Positions 18,929-29,114 of a DNA stretch of 64,000 bases are shown here, piece by piece. Position numbers and translations under genes: made by a program. Position 1 is the stretch's first letter; every line of letters begins with the position of its first letter. A model generated the notes under the pieces. The model ran no database searches. It had not been told where the DNA came from and saw only the letters and a list, made by a program, of their open reading frames with translations. This DNA comes from Shewanella jiangmenensis. Its GTDB lineage: Bacteria; Pseudomonadota; Gammaproteobacteria; Enterobacterales; Shewanellaceae. Location of the stretch: the NCBI RefSeq assembly GCF_018596335.1, contig NZ_JAHEPS010000001.1:186001-250000 (forward strand), read 5' to 3'.

Positions 18929-18947
18929 ACGCAGGCATGGCCTGCGT
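18929..18947 (-). terminator. topA terminator
   Basis: ACGCAGGC and GCCTGCGT with a 3-base loop. On the minus strand the stem runs into a poly-T tract, 22 bases after the topA stop. Confidence 0.9.
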
Positions 18948-18968
18948 TTTTATTGAAAGCCTTACAGC

Positions 18969-21596
18969 TTATTTGCCCTTGGCTTCGGTTACCCACTTGC
19001 CATCACGGAAGAAGGCATTCCAGCCAGTCGCCTTGCCGTTCACCTCGGTCGCAACATATTGCTCCTTGGTTTTACGGCTGAATTTCACCAGCGCCTTGTT
19101 ACCCTCGCCGTCGGCAATTGGCGCATCAGCAAGATACTGATACTTGGGCCATAGAAGCTCGCGGTACTTTTTCAGCTCTTCGACCAGCGGCGCACGGGTT
19201 TCACGTGAGCGCGGGAAGGTGCTGGCTGCCAGGAAAATCCCGGCTGCGCCATCACGCAGAACAAAGTAAGCGTCTGATTTGCTGCACTTAAGCTCTGGCA
19301 GGTGAACAGGATCTTCTTTTGGCGGCGCCGCTTCACCGTTTTTCAGCAGTTTACGGGTGTTTTTACAGCTTTCGCTGGTACAGCCAAAATACTTGCCGAA
19401 ACGGCCGTTTTTGAGCTCCATGTCGCTGCCGCAGCGGTCACACTCGATGATAGGACCTTCGTAACCCTTGAGTTTAAACTGGCCCTTTTCGACTTCGTAG
19501 CCATCACACTCAGGGTTATTACCACAAACATGCAGCTTACGGGTTTCATCGAGCAGGTAGGAGTCCATCGCGGTGCCGCACTTGCCGCAGCGGTGCATGG
19601 CGCGCAGTGCATCGGTTTCAGCATCTTCGCCGCCATCCACAATGGCTTCTTCACCCGGGGTGAGGTTCATGGTGGTCTTGCAGCGCTCTTTCGGTGGCAA
19701 GGCATAGCCTGAGCAGCCAAGGAACACACCGGTGGTGCCGGTGCGAATCCCCATGGGGCGACCACAGGTCGGGCACGGAATATCGGTCAGCACCATCTGA
19801 TTGGGGCGCATACCGCCTTCATCTGGCTCAGCTTCCGCCTTTTCAAGCGTAGAGGTAAAGCCGCTGTAAAAGCCATCGAGCACGCCTTTCCAATCTTTTT
19901 CACCCTTGGCGACATCGTCGAGGGTCTGCTCCATGCCGGCGGTAAAGTCGTAGTTCATCAGCTCGGTAAAGCTTTCGACCAAGCGCTCGGTAACGATTTC
20001 ACCCATTTTTTCGGCGTAGAAACGACGGTTTTCCACCTTCACATAACCGCGCTCCTGAATGGTGGAGATAATGGCGGCATAGGTAGATGGGCGGCCAATG
20101 CCGCGTTTTTCAAGCTCTTTAACCAAAGAGGCTTCGCTGTAACGCGCAGGCGGCTTGGTAAAGTGCTGCTTGGGTTCCAGATTGTCGAGGGTGAGCACAT
20201 CACCAACCTGCACGTTTGGCAGGGTGTTGTCCTCTTCGTTTTTCTTTTTAAGCGCTGGCTGCACCCGGGTCCAACCATCGAACCGCAAAATACGGCCACT
20301 GGCTGTGAGGCGGTAATCGCCAGCCTGCACAGTCAAGCGAGTAGCATCGTACTGGGCTGGTGTCATCTGACAGGCAACAAACTGGCGCCAAATCAGCTCG
20401 TAGAGGCGCTGAGCGTCGCGCTCCATGTCGGTGAGGCTGACAGCCTCGACTTTCACATCGGACGGACGTATGGCTTCGTGAGCCTCCTGAGCGCCCTCTT
20501 TGCTGCCGTAACGCAGCGGCTCGGCCGGCAGGTACTTCTTGCCAAACTCTTTCTCAATATGGGCTCTGACGCTTTCCAGCGCTTCCTGACTGAGGTTGGT
20601 CGAGTCGGTACGCATGTAGGTGATGTGACCGGCCTCGTACAGGCGCTGGGCAAGCATCATGGTCTTTTTCACCCCAAAGCCCAAACGGGTACTGGCAGCC
20701 TGTTGCAAGGTGGAGGTAATAAAAGGCGCCGAAGGCTTGCTTGAGGTGTCTTTGTCTTCGCGATCGACCACCTTGTAGCTGGCGTTTTGAAGTGCAGCAA
20801 CCGCCGCCATAGCCTCGGCCTGGGACACAGGCTCGAACGCGGCGTCGCGATAGCGACTGACTTCCATCAAAAGCTGCTGTGCCGACGGTGTTTTCAGGCT
20901 TGCGTGGACATCCCAGAACTCTTCCGGCACGAAGGCTTTAATTTCAGCCTCGCGCTCCACCACCAAACGCACGGCCACCGATTGCACCCGACCGGCCGAC
21001 AGACCGCGGGCAACTTTCTTCCACAGCAGTGGCGACACCATAAAGCCCACCACACGGTCAAGGAAGCGGCGAGCCTGCTGAGCATTAACCATATTGGTGT
21101 TCAAATCTGTGGGACGGCTGAACGCATCCTGGATAGCGGTCTTGGTGATTTCGTTAAATACCACACGCTTATAGCGACTGGTATCGCCACCAATGACTTC
21201 CTGAAGGTGCCAGGCAATGGCCTCCCCTTCTCTGTCCAAATCCGTTGCCAGATAGATTTGGTCGGCAGAGCCAGCGAGCGCCTGCAATTCTTTAACGACC
21301 TTTTCTTTGCCGGGCAGCACCTGATAGTTGGCCTGCCAGCCGTGCTCAGGGTCAACCCCCATGCGCGCCACCAGTGCCTGTTTATCCTTTTGCTTTTTGT
21401 GCTGCGCCTTTTCTTCGGCGCTCATTTTGCGAACGTCGGCGGATGATTTGCTGGCGGGCTTACCGTCAGCAGCGGAAGAAGTGGGCAGATCACGGATGTG
21501 GCCCACACTCGATTTCACAATAAATTCTTTACCAAGATACTTGTTGATAGTCTTGGCTTTCGCCGGCGATTCGACAATAACGAGCGATTTACCCAT
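18969..21596 (-). CDS. topA: DNA topoisomerase I
   Basis: Type IA topoisomerase that relaxes negative supercoils. The 875 residues carry the Toprim domain ([19 protein letters not shown] ... [10 protein letters not shown]), the catalytic core with the active-site tyrosine in [14 protein letters not shown] (around residue 325), and three C-terminal four-cysteine zinc ribbons: [10 protein letters not shown]..., [11 protein letters not shown]... and [11 protein letters not shown].... A Lys/Ser-rich insertion near residues 40-75 resembles the one in E. coli. The start ATG has only a weak Shine-Dalgarno, but the sequence from residue 3 is diagnostic. A good promoter lies 47-75 bases upstream. Confidence 0.98.
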   Translation of the reverse strand: MGKSLVIVESPAKAKTINKYLGKEFIVKSSVGHIRDLPTSSAADGKPASKSSADVRKMSAEEKAQHKKQKDKQALVARMGVDPEHGWQANYQVLPGKEKVVKELQALAGSADQIYLATDLDREGEAIAWHLQEVIGGDTSRYKRVVFNEITKTAIQDAFSRPTDLNTNMVNAQQARRFLDRVVGFMVSPLLWKKVARGLSAGRVQSVAVRLVVEREAEIKAFVPEEFWDVHASLKTPSAQQLLMEVSRYRDAAFEPVSQAEAMAAVAALQNASYKVVDREDKDTSSKPSAPFITSTLQQAASTRLGFGVKKTMMLAQRLYEAGHITYMRTDSTNLSQEALESVRAHIEKEFGKKYLPAEPLRYGSKEGAQEAHEAIRPSDVKVEAVSLTDMERDAQRLYELIWRQFVACQMTPAQYDATRLTVQAGDYRLTASGRILRFDGWTRVQPALKKKNEEDNTLPNVQVGDVLTLDNLEPKQHFTKPPARYSEASLVKELEKRGIGRPSTYAAIISTIQERGYVKVENRRFYAEKMGEIVTERLVESFTELMNYDFTAGMEQTLDDVAKGEKDWKGVLDGFYSGFTSTLEKAEAEPDEGGMRPNQMVLTDIPCPTCGRPMGIRTGTTGVFLGCSGYALPPKERCKTTMNLTPGEEAIVDGGEDAETDALRAMHRCGKCGTAMDSYLLDETRKLHVCGNNPECDGYEVEKGQFKLKGYEGPIIECDRCGSDMELKNGRFGKYFGCTSESCKNTRKLLKNGEAAPPKEDPVHLPELKCSKSDAYFVLRDGAAGIFLAASTFPRSRETRAPLVEELKKYRELLWPKYQYLADAPIADGEGNKALVKFSRKTKEQYVATEVNGKATGWNAFFRDGKWVTEAKGK

Positions 21597-21642
21597 AGCT
21601 TAATTTGCGCCAACAGTCTCGAGAAGGTAGAAATTGGCACCA

Positions 21643-21671
21643 TATATAGAGGGTTGAAACCTCAGTTTCAA
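21643..21671 (-). promoter_or_regulatory. topA promoter (sigma-70 type)
   Basis: On the minus strand TTGAAA (21666-21671) is separated by 17 bases from TATATA (21643-21648). The -35 is part of CTTGAAA, and CCCTCTAT lies near the -10, so partial recognition by sigma-32 is conceivable, as for E. coli topA. A 7-bp inverted repeat (21654-21671) overlaps the -35 and spacer. Confidence 0.65.
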
Positions 21672-21841
21672 GCGCTTCCCTCAGATATGTGGCCCAGCGA
21701 GTCACTTTTTAATCAAGAGTGAAAAAAATGTTCGCAAATAACTTTGCGTAATTAAAAACTAATATTTCATATTCCGCCAGCAAGCAAGTAATAGTTATGC
21801 AAATCGGTCAAATGTCACCGGTTTTGCGACCTGAGCAAGGC

Positions 21842-21869
21842 TTGTGCAGCCCTTTCACGTCGCTATACT
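21842..21869 (+). promoter_or_regulatory. Candidate astB promoter
   Basis: TTGTGC (21842-21847), 16-base spacer, TATACT (21864-21869), ending about 50 bases before the astB start. The rest of the 324-base topA/astB gap is AT-rich and shows no other gene. Confidence 0.5.
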
Positions 21870-21920
21870 GAGGCCCTGATCACAAATTATTAATACTGCC
21901 AAGACCTCAGGAACCCCGCG

Positions 21921-23255
21921 ATGAAGCACTTTGAAGCAAACTTTGACGGCCTGGTTGGCCCAACCCACAATTATGCCGGTTTATCGTTCGGCAACGTGGC
22001 CTCCCAGAGTAACGCCGCCCAACTCTCCAACCCCAGGGAAGCGGCCAAACAGGGCCTGAAAAAAGCCAAAGCGCTCGCTGACATGGGGTTGGTGCAAGGT
22101 ATGCTTGCCCCGCAGGAGCGCCCTGATATCCATTCACTGCGCCGCATCGGTTTTACCGGCTCAGACGCCGACGTGCTTGCCAAGGCGGCCAGCACAGCGC
22201 CTTTGCTGCTGCAGGCATGCACCAGTGCATCCAGCATGTGGACCGCAAACGCTGCAACCGTGTCGCCAAGTGCAGACAGCAGTGACGGCCGGCTGCATTT
22301 TACCCCGGCTAACCTGGTCGACAAGTTACATCGCAGCATAGAGCCCACCACCACAGGCAGAATCCTCAAAGCCATTTTCAGCGACAGCCGCCATTTTGCC
22401 CATCATACCCACTTACCGGAGCATCCGACTTTTGGTGACGAAGGCGCCGCCAACCATACCCGCCTGTGTCATCAGTATGGCGACAAGGGGGTTGAAGTGT
22501 TTGTTTATGGCCGCTCGGTTGCCGATGCCTCCAAACCCGCGCCGAAAAAATATCCGGCACGCCAGACGCTTGAGGCCTCCCAGGCGGTTGCGCGCCTGCA
22601 CGGACTTGCTGACAGCCACACTGTTTATCTTCAGCAAAATCCAGATGTTATTGACCAAGGCGTGTTCCATAACGATGTGATTGCCGTGGGCAACCAAAAC
22701 GTGCTTTTCTACCATGAGCAGGCGTTTCTCGACACACAGGAAAAGCTCGCCGAAATCGAGCAAAAAATGCAGGGCAACATGCATTTTATTGAAGTGCCCA
22801 CCGCAAAAGTTGGTGTGCTTGATGCCGTGAAAAGTTACCTGTTCAACACCCAGATTGTTACCTTAGGCGACGGCAACATGGCGATTATCGCACCAACGGA
22901 CTGCCGCGAAAATCCTGCCGTTTATGAGTATTTGAACAGTCTTCTCACCATGAATACCCCCATCAAAGCCGTGCATTACTTTGATGTGAAGCAAAGCATG
23001 CAAAATGGCGGCGGCCCCGCCTGCCTGCGTTTGCGCGTGGCCATGAGCGAAGCAGAGCTTGCTGCGGTAAACCCACACGTGATGATGAACGACGCGCTGT
23101 TTGCCCGCCTGAACCAATGGGTCGACAAGCACTACCGTGACCGCTTAAGCGCCGCCGATCTGGCCGACCCGCAGCTCCTCATCGAATCCCGCACCGCACT
23201 CGATGAACTCACCCAAATCATGCAGCTTGGGAGTGTTTATCAGTTCCAGCGTTGA
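21921..23255 (+). CDS. astB: N-succinylarginine dihydrolase
   Basis: Second enzyme of the arginine succinyltransferase (AST) pathway. It converts N2-succinylarginine to succinylornithine, releasing ammonia and carbon dioxide. The 444 residues start [20 protein letters not shown]. The family motifs [12 protein letters not shown] and [13 protein letters not shown] include catalytic Glu and His residues, and the catalytic Cys lies in [14 protein letters not shown] near the C-terminus. AGGA precedes the ATG by 8 bases. The other ast genes are not nearby, so it is a separate unit here. It ends at a terminator shared with the convergent lipoprotein gene. Confidence 0.97.
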   Translation: MKHFEANFDGLVGPTHNYAGLSFGNVASQSNAAQLSNPREAAKQGLKKAKALADMGLVQGMLAPQERPDIHSLRRIGFTGSDADVLAKAASTAPLLLQACTSASSMWTANAATVSPSADSSDGRLHFTPANLVDKLHRSIEPTTTGRILKAIFSDSRHFAHHTHLPEHPTFGDEGAANHTRLCHQYGDKGVEVFVYGRSVADASKPAPKKYPARQTLEASQAVARLHGLADSHTVYLQQNPDVIDQGVFHNDVIAVGNQNVLFYHEQAFLDTQEKLAEIEQKMQGNMHFIEVPTAKVGVLDAVKSYLFNTQIVTLGDGNMAIIAPTDCRENPAVYEYLNSLLTMNTPIKAVHYFDVKQSMQNGGGPACLRLRVAMSEAELAAVNPHVMMNDALFARLNQWVDKHYRDRLSAADLADPQLLIESRTALDELTQIMQLGSVYQFQR

Positions 23256-23368
23256 TACACCCACCTGCAACCTTTCAAAATAGGTCACAAGTTGCTCTAA
23301 CGGCTCACATTTGCAGACGACACAAAGATACGAAAATCAGTAAATTGCGCCGCCCCTCAAAAAACAAA

Positions 23369-23392
23369 AAGGCCACTCATCTGAGTGGCCTT
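23369..23392. terminator. Bidirectional terminator
   Basis: AAGGCCACTCA and TGAGTGGCCTT form an 11-bp stem with a 2-base loop, with A- and T-runs at the ends. It serves astB and the convergent Ig-like lipoprotein gene. Confidence 0.9.
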
Positions 23393-23407
23393 TTGACATC
23401 ATTCAAA

Positions 23408-25909
23408 TTAATGCACTTTGACTTTCATTGTCAGCGCTTCAGTGACCAAACCACCCGGTGATGTCACCTGAACGGAAAACACCCCTTCTTCCGGCTGATC
23501 AGTCCCTTTAATCACCACAGCGAATTCACGTGCTCCGTTGTAATTTGAGCTTGGCCACGTGTAGCTTGCAGTACTGGCAATAGACCCAACCGAGGTTTTA
23601 AATTCAACTTTCGTTCCAGCTGGGAGTTGCTGATTATGAAGGTCAGACAGGTCAAAAACTACTGACGCGGTCGACTTGCCAAGAATGTCTATTTGGCCAT
23701 CGTTGTTGGTACCTTTAGCGTTTGACTTGTAAACAGCAACGTTGTTTGCATCAAAGCCATCAAAGTCGTTTTGAACACCCACTTTGGACGCTGGGGTCGC
23801 AAACGCTTCGCTGCCAGACATCACCAACACTAAACTGGCGCGCACGTTAAGTGACTGAGACTCACTTATCCCATCAGCACAACCGGTGTGGGCAGGAATA
23901 GAACACAGAACACCGTTGTACTTTTTGTCTGCCAAATCGAAAACACCATCGCTGTTGAAATCGATAAGCCTGTCATTGGTGCCGCTGTCTGGATCGCCAC
24001 CAGCTTGTTGAGGGTTGAAAATACCATCTTCGTTATAGTCTACGAAGGCTTCATCCAAATCATACGGGCGTCCGCCGGCGTCTTTCCCGGTGAGGAATGC
24101 AGTCATTTCGGTGGCATCAAAACGACCGTTGCCATTGTTATCGGGGAAGGACTCTTCACCGACTGCGGTCGCGGTAATGGTTGCACGACCGCCATAGCTC
24201 TGCCCGTAATAGTTTCCGCCATTTATCAATTGAGATTGTGGTCCCTCAGCACCGAGTGTATTGCCGTCTGGTCTGGCATTCTGACTTCTCCAAGTCACAA
24301 AGCAGGCACCGTTTGAGGTAGTACAGGAAGAATCTATCGCACCACCTTCAGTGGTGAAATAAACCGCGGTACCATCGGGAACTGGGTTGTTAAACGCGTC
24401 AGCCAAACGTGCCACGACCTTCACTTCAGTGCCATCAACACTCCAGCCCTCGGCATTCAGCACCTCCGCAGACAAAGAGAAGCTGTCCTGATCAGGCTTA
24501 CCGGTTGAAATCACCAGTACATTCGACTGACTGGAAATAAGCGGTGAAGAGCCAACGATAGAAGCGGTAACTCGTACCGATGTTGCCACTGTACCTGAGG
24601 TCACCACAGTCTGAGCAATACCCTGGCTGTTAGTGGTAGCAGTAGTCGGATTAAGGCTTAGGCCACCCACAGAGGTATTAAGTGAAAACGCCACAGCTTT
24701 GTTGGCTACCGGATTACCATTTGTATCCAGCACTTTAAATTTGACCGTGGATGACTCATCACCACCAGTGCCTTTAATGCTGATATTTTCAGGGGCGGCG
24801 CTCACAAACACTATGCTGCCTGCATCTGCTGCAATCACATTCAGCGTACCGGTCGCTGACAGGTTTTTACCGCCAACGTTGGCCGTCACGCTGATGTTGT
24901 CATCGCCAACACAGCCCTTGGCAAGATAGGTACTGGTCGCTACACCACCAACGGCGGTAACAGGAGTGCTGAGCTCAGCTTCTGGATTGGTTTTGGATGC
25001 GCAGGTGGAGGTAAAGTGCACTTCAACCGGCTCGGTAAAGGCAATGCCTTGTTCGTCCTGAAGTTTAACCGATACGGTCGCAGTGCCGCCCGCAGAAATA
25101 CTGGTGGCGCTGACACTGGCTTTGCCCGAAACAAAAGTGCCTTCAGCGCTGCCCATCAGCACATTAGTTGCGCCGATAACAAACACTTTCTGGCCTTTTT
25201 CACCGGAGGCCAACGAAGCGGTGGCCTCGGCAGCGCCGGGCTGACTGCCGGCATAGACATCCACACTCGCCTTACCGTTACTGTCGGTGATAGCGGTTTT
25301 GATTGGCAGGTCGCCCAGGGTTGAACTGAACGTCACAATCACTGTCTTGGAAACACCTGATACAGTAGCGACCAGTTTGCCGGGTTTGGTACTGGAAATC
25401 GTATCAATCGGGTTACCGCTGACATCGGTCAACGCAAGGCTCACCTGCGCTTCACCACCGGTGGAACTGCCGCCGTCACCCTTCATGTTAAAACCAACCG
25501 GCTCACTCTTTTCACCGGTTGAGAGGCTTGCTGTCACAGTGCCGGCGCCATTGACATCAGCTGTGCTCAGAGTAATGGACGCATTACCATTGGCATCAGT
25601 CAGCGCAGTGCCGGTTGACGGGGTGAAGGTGCCAAGTTTGGCATCATTAAGTTCAAATTTGACCAGTTTGCCTGCCTGGGCACCGGAAAGAGAGCCTTTA
25701 ACATTCGCGGTCACCACCGCAGGGGTGTCGACACCAATGGTGCTGTTGGTTGAATTAAAGGCGATGGAAGCTGTCACTGTGATTTTATCGGTTGGCGGTG
25801 TAGTCCCCGTATCGCCGCCACCGGTGTCGGAAATAGAACCGCCACCACCACAGGCTATCAATAAAAACGACAGTACCGTCGCTGACCATAACTTAAACGC
25901 TGACTTCAT
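23408..25909 (-). CDS. Ig-like (Big-1 type) repeat lipoprotein
   Basis: An 833-residue predicted lipoprotein, with signal sequence MKSAFKLWSATVLSFLLIAC and lipobox LIAC followed by GGGG. The chosen ATG has GGAG 8 bases upstream; an upstream in-frame start would break the signal peptide. About five bacterial Ig-like domains follow, with recurrent DANGNASITLST, DSNGKASVDV and VLDTNGNPVANKAVAF. Near residues 590-690 are three calcium-loop-like motifs (DNNGNGRFDATE, DYNEDGIFNPQQ, DFNSDGVFDLAD). The fold suggests a surface or periplasmic adhesin-like or structural role, but no binding partner is evident. No linked secretion gene is present. Confidence 0.85.
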   Translation of the reverse strand: MKSAFKLWSATVLSFLLIACGGGGSISDTGGGDTGTTPPTDKITVTASIAFNSTNSTIGVDTPAVVTANVKGSLSGAQAGKLVKFELNDAKLGTFTPSTGTALTDANGNASITLSTADVNGAGTVTASLSTGEKSEPVGFNMKGDGGSSTGGEAQVSLALTDVSGNPIDTISSTKPGKLVATVSGVSKTVIVTFSSTLGDLPIKTAITDSNGKASVDVYAGSQPGAAEATASLASGEKGQKVFVIGATNVLMGSAEGTFVSGKASVSATSISAGGTATVSVKLQDEQGIAFTEPVEVHFTSTCASKTNPEAELSTPVTAVGGVATSTYLAKGCVGDDNISVTANVGGKNLSATGTLNVIAADAGSIVFVSAAPENISIKGTGGDESSTVKFKVLDTNGNPVANKAVAFSLNTSVGGLSLNPTTATTNSQGIAQTVVTSGTVATSVRVTASIVGSSPLISSQSNVLVISTGKPDQDSFSLSAEVLNAEGWSVDGTEVKVVARLADAFNNPVPDGTAVYFTTEGGAIDSSCTTSNGACFVTWRSQNARPDGNTLGAEGPQSQLINGGNYYGQSYGGRATITATAVGEESFPDNNGNGRFDATEMTAFLTGKDAGGRPYDLDEAFVDYNEDGIFNPQQAGGDPDSGTNDRLIDFNSDGVFDLADKKYNGVLCSIPAHTGCADGISESQSLNVRASLVLVMSGSEAFATPASKVGVQNDFDGFDANNVAVYKSNAKGTNNDGQIDILGKSTASVVFDLSDLHNQQLPAGTKVEFKTSVGSIASTASYTWPSSNYNGAREFAVVIKGTDQPEEGVFSVQVTSPGGLVTEALTMKVKVH

Positions 25910-26130
25910 TGTCAGACTCCCTGTTACTCTAGTTAAAATACCCAAGCTTTCAGCTTATTACTTATAGGCTAACAATACACAATTTTCATGTAACTTTTCT
26001 ATTACTGCTTCCCTTTATTTCGGGGAAAGACAGTAAAACTTTAACTGTTTGCCCGTTTTCACGGCTTTCGTTTCTTGCTAGGCTTTAGTGCGCCAAAAAA
26101 ACAATGCACAAAAAATAAACAGGAATGATT

Positions 26131-27450
26131 ATGGCTGCTGCTAAACCCAGTAAAATTGGCCTTACAGGCAAGATCCTCATCGGCATGGGTGCCGGTATTC
26201 TGACAGGCCTTCTTATTCGCAACCTGTTCGGTGGCAGCGAATGGGTGAGTGAATATATCACCAACGGTTTTTTCCATGTCATCGGCACTATTTTCATCAA
26301 CAGCTTGAAAATGCTGGTTGTGCCGCTGGTATTTATTTCACTGGTGTGCGGCACCTGTTCGTTGAGCGAACCCTCTAAACTTGGCCGCCTTGGCGGTAAA
26401 ACCCTCAGCTTTTACTTATTCACCACCGCAGTTGCTTTGGTGGTAGCGATATGTGCGGCAGTCGTGGTTAAGCCAGGTAATGCCTCACTCGCCACCGAAA
26501 ACATGCAATATGAGGTAAAAGAAGCGCCGAGCCTTGCTGACGTGCTGATTAATATTGTGCCTTCCAACCCTATTCAGGCATTCAGTGAAGGCAATATGCT
26601 GCAGATTATCATTTTCGCGGTAATTTTCGGCTTTGCTATCTCCCATATCGGCGAGCGCGGCAAACGGGTAGCGGCTTTTTTTGAAGATCTGAATGAAGTT
26701 ATCATGCGCGTGGTGACACTCATTATGCAGCTCGCGCCCTATGGTGTGTTTGCGCTGATGGGTAAACTCGCCCTGACCCTCGGGCTCGACACACTGGAAA
26801 GCGTTATCAAGTACTTTGTGCTGGTACTCGTGGTCCTGCTGTTTCACGGTTTTGTGGTGTACCCAATACTGCTCAAAGCCTTCTCTGGCCTCGATCCATT
26901 CATGTTCATCCGTAAGATGCGTGACGTTCAGCTGTTTGCGTTTTCGACCGCAAGCTCCAACGCCACCCTGCCGGTGACCATGGAGGCTGCTGAGCACCGT
27001 TTAGGGGCCGATAACAAGATTGCCTCCTTTACCCTGCCCCTTGGCGCCACCATCAATATGGACGGCACAGCGATAATGCAGGGTGTCGCGACCGTCTTTA
27101 TCGCTCAGGTATTTGGGATTGAACTCACCATCACCGATTACGCCATGGTGGTGCTCACCGCAACGCTTGCCTCAATCGGTACTGCCGGCGTGCCCGGTGT
27201 CGGTCTTATCATGCTGGCTATGGTACTCAATCAGGTGGGTCTACCGGTAGAAGGTATCGCCCTTATCCTCGGTATCGACCGTATGCTGGACATGGTGCGC
27301 ACCGCGGTTAACGTTACCGGCGATGCGGTTGCTACCGTGATTATCGCCAAGAGTGAAGGCGCGCTGAACGAAGGCGTGTTTAACGACCCCAAAGCGGGCA
27401 AAACCGCCGGCAGCTTTGAAGCCGAAGTTCACCGCGGGGAGCATGGCTGA
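26131..27450 (+). CDS. Sodium:dicarboxylate/amino-acid symporter family protein
   Basis: Inner-membrane secondary transporter of the DAACS (GltP/DctA/SstT) family. The 439 residues have about eight hydrophobic segments plus two re-entrant loops. The first loop is seen in FSTASSNATLPVTME. The ion-coupling motif is PLGATINMDGTAIMQGV, followed by TASLASIGTAGVPGVG-like sequence and the last helix with MLDMVRTAVNVTGDAV. Substrate (dicarboxylate, glutamate or serine) cannot be decided from sequence alone. AGGA sits 6 bases before the ATG at 26131; an ATG two codons upstream touches the Shine-Dalgarno and was rejected. Confidence 0.93.
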   Translation: MAAAKPSKIGLTGKILIGMGAGILTGLLIRNLFGGSEWVSEYITNGFFHVIGTIFINSLKMLVVPLVFISLVCGTCSLSEPSKLGRLGGKTLSFYLFTTAVALVVAICAAVVVKPGNASLATENMQYEVKEAPSLADVLINIVPSNPIQAFSEGNMLQIIIFAVIFGFAISHIGERGKRVAAFFEDLNEVIMRVVTLIMQLAPYGVFALMGKLALTLGLDTLESVIKYFVLVLVVLLFHGFVVYPILLKAFSGLDPFMFIRKMRDVQLFAFSTASSNATLPVTMEAAEHRLGADNKIASFTLPLGATINMDGTAIMQGVATVFIAQVFGIELTITDYAMVVLTATLASIGTAGVPGVGLIMLAMVLNQVGLPVEGIALILGIDRMLDMVRTAVNVTGDAVATVIIAKSEGALNEGVFNDPKAGKTAGSFEAEVHRGEHG

Positions 27451-27520
27451 CACTGCGCGGGCTTAGCTTACACGCTCGGCTCGCCACCGCCCCTCACTGA
27501 CGGAGGGAACAAAAAATAAA

Positions 27521-27545
27521 AAAGGAGCCGTCAGGCTCCTTTTTG
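27521..27545. terminator. Bidirectional terminator
   Basis: AAAGGAGCC and GGCTCCTTT with a 4-base loop, flanked by A- and T-runs, between the convergent symporter gene and gsk. Confidence 0.9.
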
Positions 27546-27571
27546 TTGCGACCATTCCGCCAATTTCACCC

Positions 27572-28876
27572 TCAGCGCTCCCAGTATGACTCTTCCAGGC
27601 TGTCTTCACGCTCCGGCAGGCCGCGCGATAGCCTTGGACTGTGCTGGGCCAGCACTTCATAGGCAACGCGGTTGGCATACTTACAAATTTGCGAGAAAGA
27701 CGAGTAACACAGGCCTTCATTTCTGTGTTTGCTGGAGCCCGGCACATTGACGCGGTGGAAATTGTTGGCGGCAAGGTCGTGAAGGAGCGCCGACAGCGCG
27801 CCGTCACCGGCACCGTTGGTGTTGCGGATTTGCTCAGGGCCGCCCATGTAAGGTGAAATGTGGGCATACACCTTCATTGGCGCGCTGCAGTCACGCTTGC
27901 GCATCGGGCGCGAAAACTCATAGCGGTTAAACTCAGGGATGGCACCCGGCAGCAAGGTGTGGCTGGTTTCGCGCTTGTCACTCTCGTCGGTGAACCCGGC
28001 GGTATAAAGACCGATGGGGCCTGCGGTGGTCAGCACCATATCGCACCACTCGAGCGCCGCTTCGCTGGCAAGCAGCGGATCGCGATGGCCGGTCAGCGCC
28101 TCGCCTTCATCTTCGTTCATGGCAAGAATGGTGACGTTGTCACGAATAAACTCCTGCCACCACTGTGGATCTTCCTGAATAAGAAAACGGGTGCCTAGGG
28201 TCAACACCACGGGCACGTCGGCTTCTTTGGCATATTCGATGGCTTTAAGGGCGGCCTGACTCATGCCATCGCCGGGGGCGGCACGCATCAGATAGGCTGT
28301 CAGCACCAACGCAGCGCTACCCTGGATCACGTCCTTATCGATGTAATCCGGGGTTAATTTATCCATGGCGCCCTTGCTGATGGCGAAGGTGCGCTCACCA
28401 CAATCTGAGATCAGGGTAAAGCAGCGACCAATCGGCCCGTCCACCGGCTGCAGGTGGTTAAGGTCAACCTTGGACGAGGTGTGGCACAAATAGCGATAGG
28501 CGTAGCTGCCGACTTCAATCGACTTGCTCATTACCCCAAACAGCACCGAGCGGTCGTCGGCCAGAATAGAGTAATTGTGTACTGTGTTGCCAATGGTGCC
28601 GCCGGCAAATTCATCGCTGATAAGGTCGTGCTGCTTCAGCTCTTCATACAGCGCATGGGCGGTGGCGTCATCAATCAGGGTAGAGTTGCCCTTGGGCAAC
28701 TTATAACGCTCAAGCAGGTCTTCGGCCACCTTGGCTTCGATATCCACCAGGGTCTGGTCGATACCACTGATATAGGTTTGCCGAGGCTGGGGCTGCTGGG
28801 TTAACTGCTCAAGCAGCGGGTCGCGGGTTTTGACCGGAAAATAATGTTTGGATTTGCGCTGACCGGGAAACTTCAT
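27572..28876 (-). CDS. gsk: Inosine-guanosine kinase
   Basis: PfkB/ribokinase-family enzyme that phosphorylates inosine and guanosine to IMP and GMP in purine salvage. From MKFPGQRKSKHYFPVKTRDP the product is 434 residues, the same length as E. coli Gsk. That start was chosen over an upstream in-frame one that adds 34 unrelated residues. GGTIGNTVHNYSILADD binds nucleoside, and the C-terminal NTNGAGDGALSALLHDLA carries the catalytic Asp of the family. It follows hemH on the same strand, as in other gammaproteobacteria, and functionally joins apt and adk nearby. Confidence 0.96.
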   Translation of the reverse strand: MKFPGQRKSKHYFPVKTRDPLLEQLTQQPQPRQTYISGIDQTLVDIEAKVAEDLLERYKLPKGNSTLIDDATAHALYEELKQHDLISDEFAGGTIGNTVHNYSILADDRSVLFGVMSKSIEVGSYAYRYLCHTSSKVDLNHLQPVDGPIGRCFTLISDCGERTFAISKGAMDKLTPDYIDKDVIQGSAALVLTAYLMRAAPGDGMSQAALKAIEYAKEADVPVVLTLGTRFLIQEDPQWWQEFIRDNVTILAMNEDEGEALTGHRDPLLASEAALEWCDMVLTTAGPIGLYTAGFTDESDKRETSHTLLPGAIPEFNRYEFSRPMRKRDCSAPMKVYAHISPYMGGPEQIRNTNGAGDGALSALLHDLAANNFHRVNVPGSSKHRNEGLCYSSFSQICKYANRVAYEVLAQHSPRLSRGLPEREDSLEESYWER

Positions 28877-29042
28877 ATCGGAATCTCTGCACTGGGCATC
28901 CCTGCGTGATCGTCCGGCGCCTTGCCGGGCCCTGAATGACTGAGTGTAGGCCGGGGCTGTTTCAAACGTCAAAACCACGTTACCGCTGCATCAGTGGCAA
29001 CGCAGTTGCTGAAGATCCCGCTCGAAATGACTGACAAAATAG

Positions 29043-29067
29043 CTGCCGCCCGGCTCAAAGGCGGCAG
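29043..29067. repeat. Inverted repeat between hemH and gsk
   Basis: CTGCCGCC and GGCGGCAG with a 9-base loop. It lies downstream of hemH on the minus strand but has no T-tract there. It may act as an mRNA 3' hairpin. Confidence 0.55.
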
Positions 29068-29114
29068 ATTCTATCATATTTTACCAATCAGACCAGTGAC
29101 AGGCGCCGTGCAAA

